Positions 9,870 to 19,889 of a stretch of 64,000 bases of DNA are shown here, piece by piece. The stretch's first letter is position 1, and the number at the start of each line of letters is the position of its first letter. The notes under the pieces are model-generated. The model made no database searches. It worked only from the letters and a program-made list of their open reading frames with translations, and was not told the origin of the DNA. Source of the DNA: Cordylochernes scorpioides (lineage: Eukaryota; Arthropoda; Arachnida; Pseudoscorpiones; Chernetidae). The position numbers and the translations under genes were made by a program. The stretch covers positions 46,272,222-46,336,221 of the forward strand of contig CP092879.1 in NCBI GenBank assembly GCA_030710605.1, written 5' to 3'.

Positions 9870-10295
9870 TAGCCGAATGACACGGGCAACGCCCGTGTTT
9901 TACCTGATTGAATGTTTTGATTCAAATACTATTTGTTACAATTATAAATTGGCGCCTTAAATAAATGCATATATTAGTTAATAACTATAGCCTATGTGCT
10001 TTATCTGTCTATGTACTGTTGGCTTCCGTAGGCGTCTCTTACTGGGAAAAAGAAAGAGAGGATTCCATTTAGTTCTTAACTAATATATGCATTTATTTAA
10101 GGAGTGACCCGCTCCAACACAATAGTTACAAAAACCAAAAAGCGAGTGGGGGAGGGCATGATGGGGGGGGGTCAAAGGTGGCGTGATTGTAGCCAACCAA
10201 TAGGAGAGCATCATTCCAAAAAAAAAAAGCAAACGGTGACAGAGATGAAAAATTATTAAGAACGCATGACGCTCGTAACTGTATATAGAATAATA
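9870..10295. repeat. Unclassified element with CpG-rich ends (shared with 25012-25165)
   Basis: The start holds ACTAGCCGAATGACACGGGC and the perfect 8-bp inverted repeat ACACGGGC-AAC-GCCCGTGT. The far end holds AAGCAAACGGTGACAGAGAT and AACGCATGACGCTCGTAACT. The locus at 25012-25165 carries the same two ends in reverse (AGTTACGAGCGTCATGCGTT and GACGTTGCCCGGGTCATTCG). I do not recognise the class. Confidence 0.6.
9955..10102. repeat. Perfect 27-bp inverted repeat
   Basis: 9955-9981 (CCTTAAATAAATGCATATAT…) is the exact reverse complement of 10076-10102, with a 94-bp spacer. It lies inside the unclassified element and is absent from the copy near 25.1 kb. It is likely a short insertion with its own termini. 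Confidence 0.85.
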
Positions 10296-10640
10296 AAAAT
10301 TGTGCTTTATCACTTATTATACTAGTCTAAGAATCACAGGGGTAACAAGACTAAAGATGTGAAGTTTTGCTAACTGATGTTACCATCAGATTGTTACTGA
10401 AATTTTCCATCTCAAAGCTGTATAATAAAATTGGGCCTATTTTCAGGCATTAGTCAAGTGTGGTGCCAACCAATATATAGAACATACAAAGATTATGAAA
10501 CACTGCTCTAACTAAAAAGGAATAACTACAAGGTAATAAGACCAAATAAATTAATAGTGTGTGATGTCTCGGTAACAACGTTGCAATTTGGTCTTACCTT
10601 GTAGTTCTAATCTATAACCAAAATTGTGTCATAAAAAGGA
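10296..10640. mobile_element. Two foldback MITE fragments
   Basis: 10296-10410 carries AAATTGTGCTTTATCACTTA, GGTAACAAGACTAAAGATGT and GTTACCATCAGATTGTTACT. 10525-10632 carries ACAAGGTAATAAGACCAAAT, ATAGTGTGTGATGTCTCGGT, a short GTTG loop, TTTGGTCTTACCTTGTAG and ACCAAAATTGTGTCATA. Confidence 0.65.
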
Positions 10641-11051
10641 AGAAGAAAAGTGATCATTGTGACCTATAATGAGGAGTTTGTGAAACCAATCTACAGTTAG
10701 AAAGAGAGACCACCCCCAAGTCAAGATACTATCAGTTGGGTGATAGTAAAGAAAAATGTAGTTGGGGGGGGGGAGGAGTTCATTATGAGATCACTAAATG
10801 ATTCAGTTGAACCTTATTATAACAATGTCATGATTTTGTCGTTATAACCATAGTTAGATTTAGACTGTAATTGTATTTTTTCTTTAGAGATGGGTAAAGT
10901 GTGCCAAGTATTTGGCCTATAGTGGACGCAAAACTTTCTAGATGAGCACCCATCTAGGCAATGGCCAGTAATTAATAAGGCATACTTGACTTATCTCAGA
11001 CTAAAGACCTACAAGAATGTTCCTACCTATGAAATACTAGTTTTGTTTAAA
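10641..11051. other. No recognisable feature
   Basis: Non-coding, with a G-run near 10765. No repeat partner found. Confidence 0.35.
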
Positions 11052-11330
11052 TGATAAGGCATAATTTGGGTTATAGATTAAAAACACAAGGTAATAAGAC
11101 CAAATACAAATAGTGTGTGACATTTCAGTAACAGCGTTGTTATAATCTTCAGACAAAAGTGCAGTGTATATATAATAATAGGTAATAAGACCAAATACAA
11201 ATAAATAGTGTGACTTTCGATAACAGCATTGTTACCATCTTCAGACACAGCACTTTTGTCTGAAGATGATAACGCTGTTACTGAAACGTCAGACAATATT
11301 TATTAGTATTTGGTCTTATTACCTTGTGTT
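11052..11330. mobile_element. Foldback MITE nested in a foldback MITE
   Basis: Two successive left arms (AAGGTAATAAGACCAAATAC at 11088, GGTAATAAGACCAAATACAA at 11180) are followed by one right arm (GATGATAACGCTGTTACTGA … CTTATTACCTTGTGTT). One copy has inserted into, or duplicated within, another. Confidence 0.7.
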
Positions 11331-11489
11331 AGTTTTGTTTAACCTTTATTCACGTTTTAAGCCCTGAGTGGTTAGTCATATATATTTTATCATATAGTTG
11401 TTAATCATGGAATCCAAGGATAGGTCTTTCTCAAAGCGACTGTACTTCTAATATTCCATGTTTTTGGAAACATATTTTTTTTTTTTTTT

Positions 11490-11790
11490 GAAGGAGACAG
11501 ATACATTTTGTTCACACTTGGTATCTCGCGTGTCTTCAATGTATCAAATATATTTCAGAGTTATTGTCTGAATCCTGATAAACATGCTAAAAGTTACAAC
11601 TTCCTCAAGTTTTGTCCATGAGTGTATCTTTCAGAGTTATTGTCTGAATCCCAATACACATGCTAAAAGGTACAACTTCCTCAAGTTTATTCCATGAGTG
11701 TATCTTTCAGAGTTATTGTCTGAATCCTGATACACATGCTAAAAGGTACAACTTCCTCAAATTTTGTCCATAAGTGTAAGTTCCATCTCA
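11490..11790 (-). mobile_element. Tc1/mariner-like short element with a triplicated end
   Basis: The interior (GGAGACAGATACATTTTGTT, TATCTCGCGTGTCTTCAATG) is followed by three tandem copies, about 77 bp each, of the terminal segment TTTCAGAGTTATTGTCTGAA … ACAACTTCCTCAAGTTTTGT … CCATGAGTG (about 11552-11628, 11629-11705, 11706-11780). The same element occurs unexpanded at 17307-17493, 28417-28619 and 33746-33939. Confidence 0.8.
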
Positions 11791-12340
11791 ATATTGAACT
11801 GAGAGCGGGAGATATGTCTGGAAGAGGACAAGAGCTTCCCTCCCTGAGAGAACAGTTGTAAATATTCTATCCCTAATTGTAAACAACATCATTACTTTAT
11901 TTCATTTGTTTTTGTAACCAGTGACTTAGTATCAATAAAATATTTTGTCAATTGTCTAAAGGAATTTTTGGCTCTGCAACTAGGTGTTTTCCTTTACAGG
12001 GGTACTGTCACAGGCCTTGATCTCATGATATCCACTAGGATTTATTCATATGGCCAAGAAAGTTCCTTATTATTTTCACCTTTCTATTTTGATACCTTTA
12101 TATTGATATCTTACCAGCAAAATGTCTATCAACATTCTCTGGTAAATCTGTAGAGTGTTTTTTCAAACATATTTTAGATGATCTCTTTTGTTAAATAAAC
12201 ATTTTTGACTTTATTCAGTTTGGCAAAGGGGGAGGGGGGTGTGAAAGGATAAAAACGAAAAAAAAAAAAAAAAGAATTCAATCTTTTAGAATAAAATTTT
12301 AAAAAGCTATAAACGACAAACCCTCATCATGTCTATCTAA
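11791..12340. other. No recognisable feature
   Basis: AT-rich lead-in to the CpG island, with an A-run near 12262. A 61-codon open frame from 11968 has no recognisable product and I do not call it. Confidence 0.35.
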
Positions 12341-12349
12341 TGATATTAA

Positions 12350-14420
12350 AAAATAAATTTAAAAGCACGCCGCGGCACATTATGGAACCTTGGAATTTGA
12401 AAAGTAAGAAGCCGACGGCGGGCATAGATTGCGGGGGTGAGGAAACTGACTCAGTCCAACCGCCGACAAGAGGCGGGAAACACGGCGGTGACTCACTCGG
12501 GGAGAAGACCGCCGCGTCGACCTTGGTTGTCCAAGGTCAACCCACACCGGGACTGCTGCTGTGTCCGAGGAGGAACGGAACAAGTTCCCGCGCCAGAACT
12601 AGGCCTAACTTCCTCCCTGAGATAGCGGACGCCCCGCGGCGAGGAATGTCTCGACGTGGCCTGCCGCCGGAGGATCGGATATCGACAAGGACGGACGCCG
12701 CAACACTTAACGCCACGGGTACATATGTACGTACAATCACTGTGGAAGACAACCCCATACAAGGCAATTTAACGGGGAGGCCAAAGATGACATAGGGTAT
12801 AAACAACATCGACGTAAATGTTTGAATAGAGGCGTTCTTACATTCCTAGCAGTGACGACGAACAAGCCGGTAATTTCGCAATGCATTTCCGCTCAACGAG
12901 ACGGCCTCCTGTCGAGTTGATTCATGAGGAAACATGGTTGAGTAACAGGCCTTTTAGAATATTCCTGTACTCTTTCTTACTTCTGACGGATCACAAGGTG
13001 GCATGTCTGGAGACTCCCCCCTAGCCACAAACTATGTAGGTGAGGGAGAGACCGCTCATTAGAGCAATGTTTTCAAACGATGGGGCGTACACACACAATG
13101 GACGACACTGAAGAAAGTAGGCCACACACGCTCCATTGAGGGACACGTGGTTTTCCTTGTTTAGGCCCCTTCCCCTCCCTCACCACTTGTTAGGTCATCA
13201 CCGTTCCTGGGAAAGTCGCCAGGGTCAACGAGACCTTTCTCACAGCCCCCTACCTCTAAAAAAGAATAAATCCATATATGTAAAGTTTCGTTTGGTTGAT
13301 TACTCCCCCTTTCGGAGAAAATTTGGGGAAGAAAGAACAATTTAATCAAGGGGGGGGGGGGGGGGTGAGCTAACTAATCTTTAGAAAAGTGACGAAGGTT
13401 TATCAAACTGTATAATGGCGGAGTTGTCTTTTCCCCTTCAATTCATTAAAGCTAGGACCTCACTAGATAAAAGCTTTACACATTTCTGCTTTATGGGGGC
13501 ACTTCCCCTGACTACTAGTAAAACCTCGTTGTAAAAACGTGATTTACCAACTCCCGGGGGAACCTTAAGTATTCTATAAAAAGCTCAAAAATAATTGCTT
13601 ATTCGGAAGCGGTCGTATCTACCATTTCTTGTTACCACCGCCGATTTCGAGGAAGTGGAGGCGGAAAGGTAGGTGCTGCTTATACCAGGAATGATCAATC
13701 ACCAGAGTGCCCCACATACCTGGAGGATACTTTGCCATGCTTAAACCTCTCTCAGATATTACTTCCCCGTCGTATAACTGAAGCCTAACGAGGGACTTTT
13801 CACCAAGATCGTGCTCCAGCAGCATGGAGTGTGGGAGGAAACAACTAGTCGGTTGGTGAAGGAGGAAGATATTCCAGGAAGCCAGGAGCACAATAACAAA
13901 GCCAAGGCCAAGTTGGGGATAACGTGGCCGGCTCGCCGCCTATCCATAGGGTGGTCAACCACGACGGCGCTAGTCGTACATTCCGGCTCGACGGGTTTGT
14001 TTTTATACATAACACAAAGCAAGCTTGCGCGTGTGCACCCCCCCCCCCCCCCCCCTCTCTCTCATGCCGCGGGGTACATAGAGAGAGTATATTTCGACAA
14101 GACCTCTCAGACTATACTTATTTGATACTTACTTTTACGTAAATAACTACAAGAAAGAAAGGCGCGGCTAAGAAATAGGCTTTGGCAGAAAAATGGCGTA
14201 GGGGAATAAAATTTCCACCATGCAAAACAAGTAGCCGGGCGGGATTGGAGATTCTCCAATAGCATGGGACCGACCCACCCAGCCCGGTCCACCAGGAAGG
14301 ATGGAGGTCACTTCTATCACTGTCTGGGAAAGTTTTGCGAGAGTGGAGGAGGGGGCAGCAACATTCCTGTAAGATCTCGGTAACCGGATGTCGTAACGCA
14401 GCGTTAGCTAACTTTTATGT
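12350..14420. promoter_or_regulatory. CpG-rich island, probable promoter region
   Basis: Base composition changes abruptly here. By hand count there are about 40 CG dinucleotides in 12361-12780, while CG is rare almost everywhere else in the window. High CpG continues in patches to about 14400, with the interval around 13350-13600 poorer. In a genome otherwise depleted of CpG this suggests an unmethylated promoter. Consensus 5' splice donors occur on both strands: GTGAGT read on the minus strand at 12496-12491, and GTAAGA on the plus strand at 14369. Overlapping open frames on both strands are expected from GC-rich DNA and none resembles a known protein. Embedded are a G-run (13351-13366) and a C-run (about 14038-14055). 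Confidence 0.55.
14301..14368 (+). CDS. Candidate first coding exon at the island edge
   Basis: ATG at 14301 is in a strong initiation context (A at -3, G at +4, AAGGATGG). It opens a frame starting MEVTSITVWESFARVEE that runs 22 codons plus 2 bases to a good 5' splice donor (CCT|GTAAGA at 14369). Read without splicing, the frame meets TAA one codon later, so it makes sense only as a spliced first exon. The amino-acid sequence is not recognised and no downstream exon was identified. Position at the edge of the CpG island supports it. It would run opposite to the ERM gene, within or beside that gene's territory, which is a reason for caution. Confidence 0.25.
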
Positions 14421-14571
14421 GGGTAAGGAACTAACCAACCCCCTTAGCTCATTTATCTATAGATAAGTAAGTATACTGGACCCCTTAATGAACCTTACAC
14501 TTAAAAATATGTTTGCCCAATAGTATTTGAACTAAGGCAGTATCATCAACCCACCACACCATCTTTAAGAG

Positions 14572-14603
<32 letters not shown>

Positions 14604-14614
14604 GGGGGGGGGGG
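14572..14614. repeat. Poly-A / poly-G tract
   Basis: About 24 A followed directly by about 19 G. The exact lengths are likely unreliable. The G-run could form a quadruplex. Confidence 0.9.
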
Positions 14615-14747
14615 AGTTGATGTATTACCCCCATCACATTTGGGTCATCAGATATTGAAATGTTATATCACAGATATATATTCAGTGAGTGCAAGTTGAT
14701 GTATTATTAAAATAAGAATATAAACAGGAGCAACGTGTCTCTTTATT

Positions 14748-15155
14748 TGCCTTCTTTCTTATCTCCACTTAATCATATTATGGTAACAAGCTTGTAAAGT
14801 TTGTGACTTTTGATGGTGTCTGTCGGGGATGAGTAGAGCTCATCAATGGATGAGTCAATACAGTCAATAATGTGTCTTGGGGTTGCAGGTTGAGAATTGC
14901 ACTTAGTACATAGTGAGAAAAACTTGCAACCGTTCTGGAAAGTCATTGTCTGTAGATGACCAAACTTAAGTCTGGAAATCAAAGACGGTTGTTCTTTTGG
15001 GAGAACAGAACCGGTGCCTGTCTCTCCTGCTCTGTACCAGTCATGTGCAGCATTAGATTTCCATTCCTGCAGGCATTGGGTTTTGATGGCACAGAGGAGG
15101 TCTCTATCGTCTAGTTGGGGGGTAGATTCCCTGGCTTTTTTCGTGCAAAGTGAAA
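14748..15155 (-). pseudogene. LINE family 1: C-terminal end of ORF2 plus 3' tail
   Basis: On the minus strand an open reading frame runs from about 15150 down to a stop near 14773. It includes DDRDLLCAIKTQCLQEW, then SRLKFGHLQ, then a C-x2-C … HI-x2-C knuckle (CTKCNSQPATPRHIIDC), ending about 40 residues later. This is the layout of the extreme C-terminus of non-LTR retrotransposon ORF2 proteins, downstream of an RNase H domain, as in jockey-like LINEs of invertebrates. After the stop comes GATTGAGTGGAGATAAGAAAG and a GAA-rich tail. The copy is 5'-truncated: no reverse transcriptase motifs precede it. It is the longest family-1 copy in the window; seven or more shorter copies share its 3' end. 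Confidence 0.75.
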
Positions 15156-16164
15156 GATTACGGATATTTATAATCCTTCCACAGGCATAGCTATAGGTTG
15201 AGAAGATATATCCTCAGGATGAGGATAAAGATCTGAAAGCTTGCACTTTCCACAAATAAATAAACGCATTGCTACTGTTTATATTATTCTTTATAGCAAT
15301 TTTATCTTCTAATAATATGTTATTAACATACCAGAAGAGAGATTAGAAAGGTTATTTTCCTTGGTTTGATTTTCTAGTTTTTATCTTTCTCTCTTTTAAT
15401 AAAGTAATTAACCCATATATTATGAACTAGATTGAATTAGAAAAACACAATGTCAGTAACAAGGAGTGTTTCACAAATGGCCAGCCAAGGAAAGGGTCAA
15501 TTAGAAACCAAGATATCAATGGGAGTTGTCATTTTTGACAAATGATATTCATTGTTGTTATAAAGTACCCAGCTACAAGGGGAGGAGATGTATTGAGCAG
15601 AAACCAGTTGGAGTGAGTATCATTAGTTATCTACTAATGAATAGAACACTTGGACAAACTCTGTGGGCTATTTAGACATGGTCCTTTAGATGATTAAGTT
15701 TCCCTATACACTTGTCTGCAACAACCCAACCTATCTCTAAATCATTCCAGTAGCAAGTAATTAGAAACATGCAGGGCACACACTCTCAATTATAACATTT
15801 TCTTATTACTGGTGAATAATCGTTTCAAAATAATAACCCTCTTGGAATTTTTTTTGAATATTTTTCATATTTTCTTTAATTCAGACTTGAGAAAAGTCAT
15901 TTGTAAAGACCAAAATACAAATGGTAGGAATTACATTAAGATTTCTGGTCAAATAAGATTAATTTTTAAAATAAAAGTAATTGGCAGGAACTATATGCAG
16001 AAAAAATATATTTTTGCACAAATTGCTAAAAGTTTCTTTATTAAGATAAAATGGCAAGCTTTGAAGCATTAGCTCATGATGCTAAATGAAGCATTAGTTA
16101 ATAAATAAACTTATTATAATCATCTTGATTGGTATATTGTGTTTATATTTCTGCAATTGATGCA
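15156..16164. other. No recognisable feature
   Basis: AT-rich sequence. 15195-15290 (ATATATCCTCAGGATGAGGA hairpin, AAAGATCTGAAAGCTTGCAC) has the look of an old retrotransposon 3' end, but I found no second copy. An 86-codon lysine- and isoleucine-rich frame at 15812 reads as translated AT-rich DNA. Confidence 0.35.
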
Positions 16165-16298
16165 AAAGCACAATTTGGATACAAGGTAAAATAAGACCTA
16201 ATCCAAATAAATTAATAATGTGCGACATTTCAGTAACAACGCTGTTACCAAACCCTTACACACTATTAATTTATTTGTATTAGGTCTTATTTTCTTCT
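16165..16298. mobile_element. Foldback MITE, AAGACCTAATCC subfamily
   Basis: AAAGCACAATTTGGATACAA … AAGACCTAATCCAAATAAAT … TGCGACATTTCAGTAACAAC, almost no loop, then CACACTATTAATTTATTTGT … TAGGTCTTATTTTCTT. Confidence 0.75.
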
Positions 16299-16539
16299 GT
16301 AATTATTTTAGGAATATTTTTGCAAGAAACAAGAAGAGACCTAATGGATATTATATAGATAAAATATAGATATATATATATTTTTGCCATTGAATATAGG
16401 TTTATAATAAGGCTTATAGGGGGAGGGGGGGGGGAGTAGTGTTTTGTAGCCTCCATACGGAGCTCTGCCCAGAGAAAGTGGGTGGACCCCTGTGTCAACC
16501 CAAGTTATTTTAACTTACAGACTACATTTGAGAACATGG

Positions 16540-16627
16540 TATACAAGCTCTGTGTCACTTGGATTTCTTGTCAACTCCACCACGATTATCACGGCTTGTA
16601 CTATGTGTACTTGGGATAAGTAAAGTA
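16540..16627 (+). repeat. SINE 3'-end fragment
   Basis: CTCTGTGTCACTTGG … CCACCACGATTATCACGGCTTGTACTAT … GGGATAAGTAAAG follows the SINE 3' end with several changes. Confidence 0.5.
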
Positions 16628-16631
16628 TATA

Positions 16632-16804
16632 CAGTAGAACTCATGAGAGGAGATTCACACTAGAGGACACCTCTCTATAAAGGACAGTTTTGATTTGCGA
16701 AATTACCATTTTTACTATTTAGCAACTCTCCGGTAAGAGGACAGCTCTCCCTAAAGGACACTTTGGCTCTGCAATTAGGTATTCTTTACAGGGAGGTTCT
16801 ACTG
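16632..16804. mobile_element. Pogo-like MITE
   Basis: CAGTAGAACTCATGAGAGGA … CTCTCCGGTAAGAGGACAGC … GGGAGGTTCTACTG with flanking TA. It has a single internal module, so it is a useful reference for the expanded copy. Confidence 0.85.
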
Positions 16805-16930
16805 TACTTTATCACTATATATATACATCTATGACTTTGTTTAAAATTTGAACAACTTGGTGGTCAGTCACTGCAAGAGTGTATACCATGATGAGAGAAT
16901 GGATGAGGGGAGAAGCCAGTCTTTATGAAT

Positions 16931-17166
16931 GATAAGACACAATTCGGATTATAGATTATAAACACAAGGTAATAAGACCAAATCCAAATAAATAAATAGT
17001 GTGTGAAGTTTCGGTAACCGCGATGTTACCATCTTCAGATAAAAGTTCTGAATGTAGTACTGAATGAAAGTATTCAGTACTTTTGTCTGAAGATGGTAAC
17101 AGCACTGTTACCGAAACGTCACACACTATTTATTTATTTGGATTTGGTCTTATTACCTTGTGTTTA
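16931..17166. mobile_element. Foldback MITE, full palindrome
   Basis: GATAAGACACAATTCGGATT … AACACAAGGTAATAAGACCA … GTGTGTGAAGTTTCGGTAAC … GTTACCATCTTCAGATAAAA, then the mirrored right arm ending CTTATTACCTTGTGTTTA. The loop is under 30 bp. Confidence 0.85.
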
Positions 17167-17306
17167 CTGTCTTTATGAAATAGAGGAGGTTCTAAAGGAA
17201 AGGTTCTCTATAAATTCCTGACTGGGGCAGTAAATTCTCTCCAATAGTGGGAAATAGCACAAATGAGAGTGCCCACTTCACCTACCATACTGGCTCATAT
17301 ATATCC

Positions 17307-17493
17307 ACACTCATGGACAAAACATAAGGAAGTTGCACCTTATAGAAAGTATATTTAATACATAGTGACCTTTATTGAAAACACACAAGATAACCAAGTG
17401 TGAAAAAAATTGCCTCTGTCTCCTTCATAAAAGACAGCGACCGGCGACACTGAAACTACTTAAGTTTTGTGTGTGTGTGTGTGTCCATGAGTG
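17307..17493. mobile_element. Tc1/mariner-like short element with a GT repeat in one end
   Basis: Left end CACTCATGGACAAAACATAA; right end ACTTAAGTTTTG-(TG)n-TCCATGAGTG. Between them is the family interior (GACCTTTATTGAAAACACAC, GATAACCAAGTGTGAAAA). The GT microsatellite sits inside the right terminal inverted repeat. Confidence 0.75.
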
Positions 17494-17939
17494 TATATAT
17501 TTTGAAGTCTCTGATTGGGCTATCAAATAAATTGTTTTGTTTGTGGTCTATTTTTAAGAATATCTTTATGATACGAGTGTACTACATTTTTCTAAACAAA
17601 ACCGGACAACAAGCATCTAAACAAAGTTGTGGAGAAATGTGTGCAGGGGAGGGTGTTGACAGCTAGCACACACATCTCTCACCTGGCAACGGGAGCTTGT
17701 CCAGCCACAAGGAGCTGCTTACCTTTAGAAGCCAGCAAGGAAAGCATGGAAAAAAATAAAAGTCAAATTTTAACACTGTGTCATGGTTAGTTGATCAGGT
17801 TTCACAAAGCACCAAGGTATTCACAGACAATTGTCTATTCTCTCCTTTGTGGGCCAAGGTCTCTGTTTCAATACGACACCTACCCCCCTATTTCTAGTGA
17901 CAGTAATGGGAGCGGTATAGATGATGAGCTTGGTTCAGT
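17494..17939. other. No recognisable feature
   Basis: Mixed-composition non-coding sequence. No splice pair or repeat partner found. Confidence 0.35.
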
Positions 17940-18115
17940 GTAGCATATATAAGTAGAATGGGACTGCTGGGAGGGTTCACCACTAATGAGCCAAGCTCTC
18001 CCAATATCTTTTCATCGCAATAAGGACAGTAGAAGTTTGATTTATTATTGAAAAGAAACATTTGCGTCTTAATGTTTTCATTTGTTATCTATAGATAGCG
18101 CATTATTGCTTTGTA
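17940..18115. mobile_element. Half of a second-family foldback MITE
   Basis: GGGAGGGTTCACCACTAATG … GAGCCAAGCTCTCCC … CGCAATAAGGACAGTAGAAG matches the right arm of the element at 4485-4800 with divergence. The left arm is missing. Confidence 0.6.
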
Positions 18116-18554
18116 TCATCTCTAACAGTATAGTATAGGGGCTTTCCTACAGTTGCCAAGACACCACAAGGCAGTTAAAATTTCCTTAAGTTTATCCTAA
18201 TTATATATTGAAATCACATCAGAGTCCATTGTTTTGTGAGCCTATGACTATCAATGGCAACCACAACCTCCCAAGATAAAAACCTATGTTCTAAATGTGT
18301 GCTTAAAGGATATGACACCCAAATAGTTAACTGTTAGTGATCTGGACTTGCTAGAAAAAAAAATCAGTCCTAATTATAAGCAGTGTCATTTTCAAAAAAA
18401 AAAAAAAAAAAGTCATGCAAATTTTGTTCTAAAATAGAATATTTTAAATCATTCATAGTTGTGTTGACTAGAAATAATTTGTGTTTTCCTGAGAGATGTT
18501 TCAATGAGATCGGCATGTGTACTCCATATAGATATACACAAGAGAGGTACTCAC

Positions 18555-18734
18555 TTTCTTGGTGAGCTTGAGCCAAGTCTGGCAGCCCTTGGAGTCTGTG
18601 TACTGGAGTCCGAAGAACCAAACTTCTCTCAATCCCAGGGTCCGGAGCACCTGGTCGTAGAGTTGTTTCCCCAGGGTGTTGGGCTGGATGGTGAACTCCA
18701 GCTCCGACTCCATGGAGGTGATCCGTACATTCAG
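18555..18734 (-). CDS. Ezrin/radixin/moesin (ERM) protein, second coding exon
   Basis: Read on the minus strand, this 180-bp exon has 60 codons. It starts after an acceptor (GGTGGTGTTGCAG|CTG) and ends at a consensus donor (AAGAAA|GTGAGT), phase 0 at both ends. It encodes [19 protein letters not shown] … [17 protein letters not shown] … TWLKLTKK. This is the start of the FERM domain (F1, ubiquitin-like lobe) of ERM proteins, which link cortical actin to the plasma membrane through an N-terminal FERM domain and a C-terminal actin-binding tail. NVR, the ELEF strand, the GKQLYDQV helix and GLREVW(F/Y)FGLQY are family hallmarks; merlin differs at several of these. The upstream exon at 34315-34351 supplies MPKP. 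The next exon, expected at lower coordinates, was not found. I cannot decide among ezrin, radixin and moesin; many invertebrates have a single ERM gene. Confidence 0.93.
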
Positions 18735-18907
18735 CTGCAACACCACCCAACAATGAAACCTGGTGGAAATCCTGCTGATCTAGATCCAGATTTCTGGTGG
18801 AATAAATCTATAGGCTAAACCAGGTGGGTAAAAAAATGTAAGGTTAAAGCTGCCTATAATTCAAGTTCACTATGTCTAATACGTGTAGAAGCAACTTGAC
18901 TGTTGTG

Positions 18908-19216
18908 GGTCGGTGGAAGGAGGGTCTAAACCGTTGGTTTTCAACTGCTACAACCCGGGTTTAATTCCTGCATTAGGTAATTTTTTCTGATAAAAAAAAA
19001 AAAAAAAAAAGCTCTAATGGCCCCTGATTCTTGCAAGTCTAACCCCACCAGCGAGTGCAAATATCCAAACAGGGCTCTGACACACTTTTAATTGCAGAGT
19101 CAAACTGCTTTTTACAGGGGTAGACATCTGATGCAGTTACAGTAAAAGCAGTCGCCTACTTCTACCCACCATGATTATCATGGCCTGTACCACGTGTACT
19201 TGGGATAAGAAAAAAA
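18908..19216 (+). repeat. tRNA-derived SINE, nearly full length
   Basis: GGTCGGTGGAAGGAGGGTCT head, B-box-like GGGTTTAATTCC, A-run, body, and ATTATCATGGCCTGTACCAC … GGGATAAG tail. It lies 174 bp from the ERM exon, antisense to that gene. Confidence 0.88.
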
Positions 19217-19540
19217 TAATAATAACTGTTACACTTGAAAGGTGCTTACTTGCATTTTGAATTAGGATTAGCTATTTAGCATTTAGCTAGGATTAGCATT
19301 TTGATGGCTCAATTTCATTAAGTATACCCCAATAAGAGATGTCAGCATTGCCATGTGGTAAGAGCCATGCGCATTTAAAACTAAGTTTAACCTTGTGTTT
19401 CTAATCTATAATCCACAAATTATCAATATAAAAGTAATGAATATAGTGAAACAACCTGGGTACCACCAATCACTAGAATTGGCTGATAAGCTACCACCAA
19501 TTGGGAAAGAACTACAACGCCTGCATGATACAACACAAAT

Positions 19541-19889
19541 ATAGGGTGACCCATAAAATCCAAAATATTTATTATTTTTTATATTAAAAGGCAAACTAGA
19601 ATAAACTATAACTATTTTATTTTAGGTAATAGATTAAAACTTGATCTAAAAGAAAATAAGACCTAATCCAAATAATTTATTAGTGTGTGACGTTTCGGCA
19701 ACACTATCACCATCATCAGACAAAAGAATAAATGAGAAAAAATATTACAGCAAGTTCTTAAATAGTACTGTTATCAATATATTCATTAAAGCTTAATCTA
19801 TTATCTAAAATAAGATAAGTTTTTTTTTTCTAGTTTGCCTTTTAATTTTTATAAAAAAATAAAGGGTTCATAACTTATGGGTTACCCTG
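19541..19889. mobile_element. TIR element (GGGTGACCCATAA ends) with a foldback MITE inside
   Basis: Outer arms: GGGTGACCCATAAAATCC and TTAAAAGGCAAACTAGAATA on the left, CTAGTTTGCCTTTTAATTTT and ACTTATGGGTTACCC on the right. The interior inverted repeat continues with AATAGATTAAAACTT / AAGCTTAATCTATT. Into its middle (about 19645-19780) a foldback MITE of the AAGACCTAATCC type has inserted. Confidence 0.7.

Noticed and set aside
12340..12809. Overlapping open frames of 60-150 codons on both strands in the CpG island
   Set aside because: GC-rich DNA has few stop codons, the frames overlap in several phases, and none shows a domain or a plausible exon structure.
18370..18818. Other frames over the ERM exon (plus-strand 104 codons, minus-strand 127 codons)
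   Set aside because: Shadows of the real exon in other phases.
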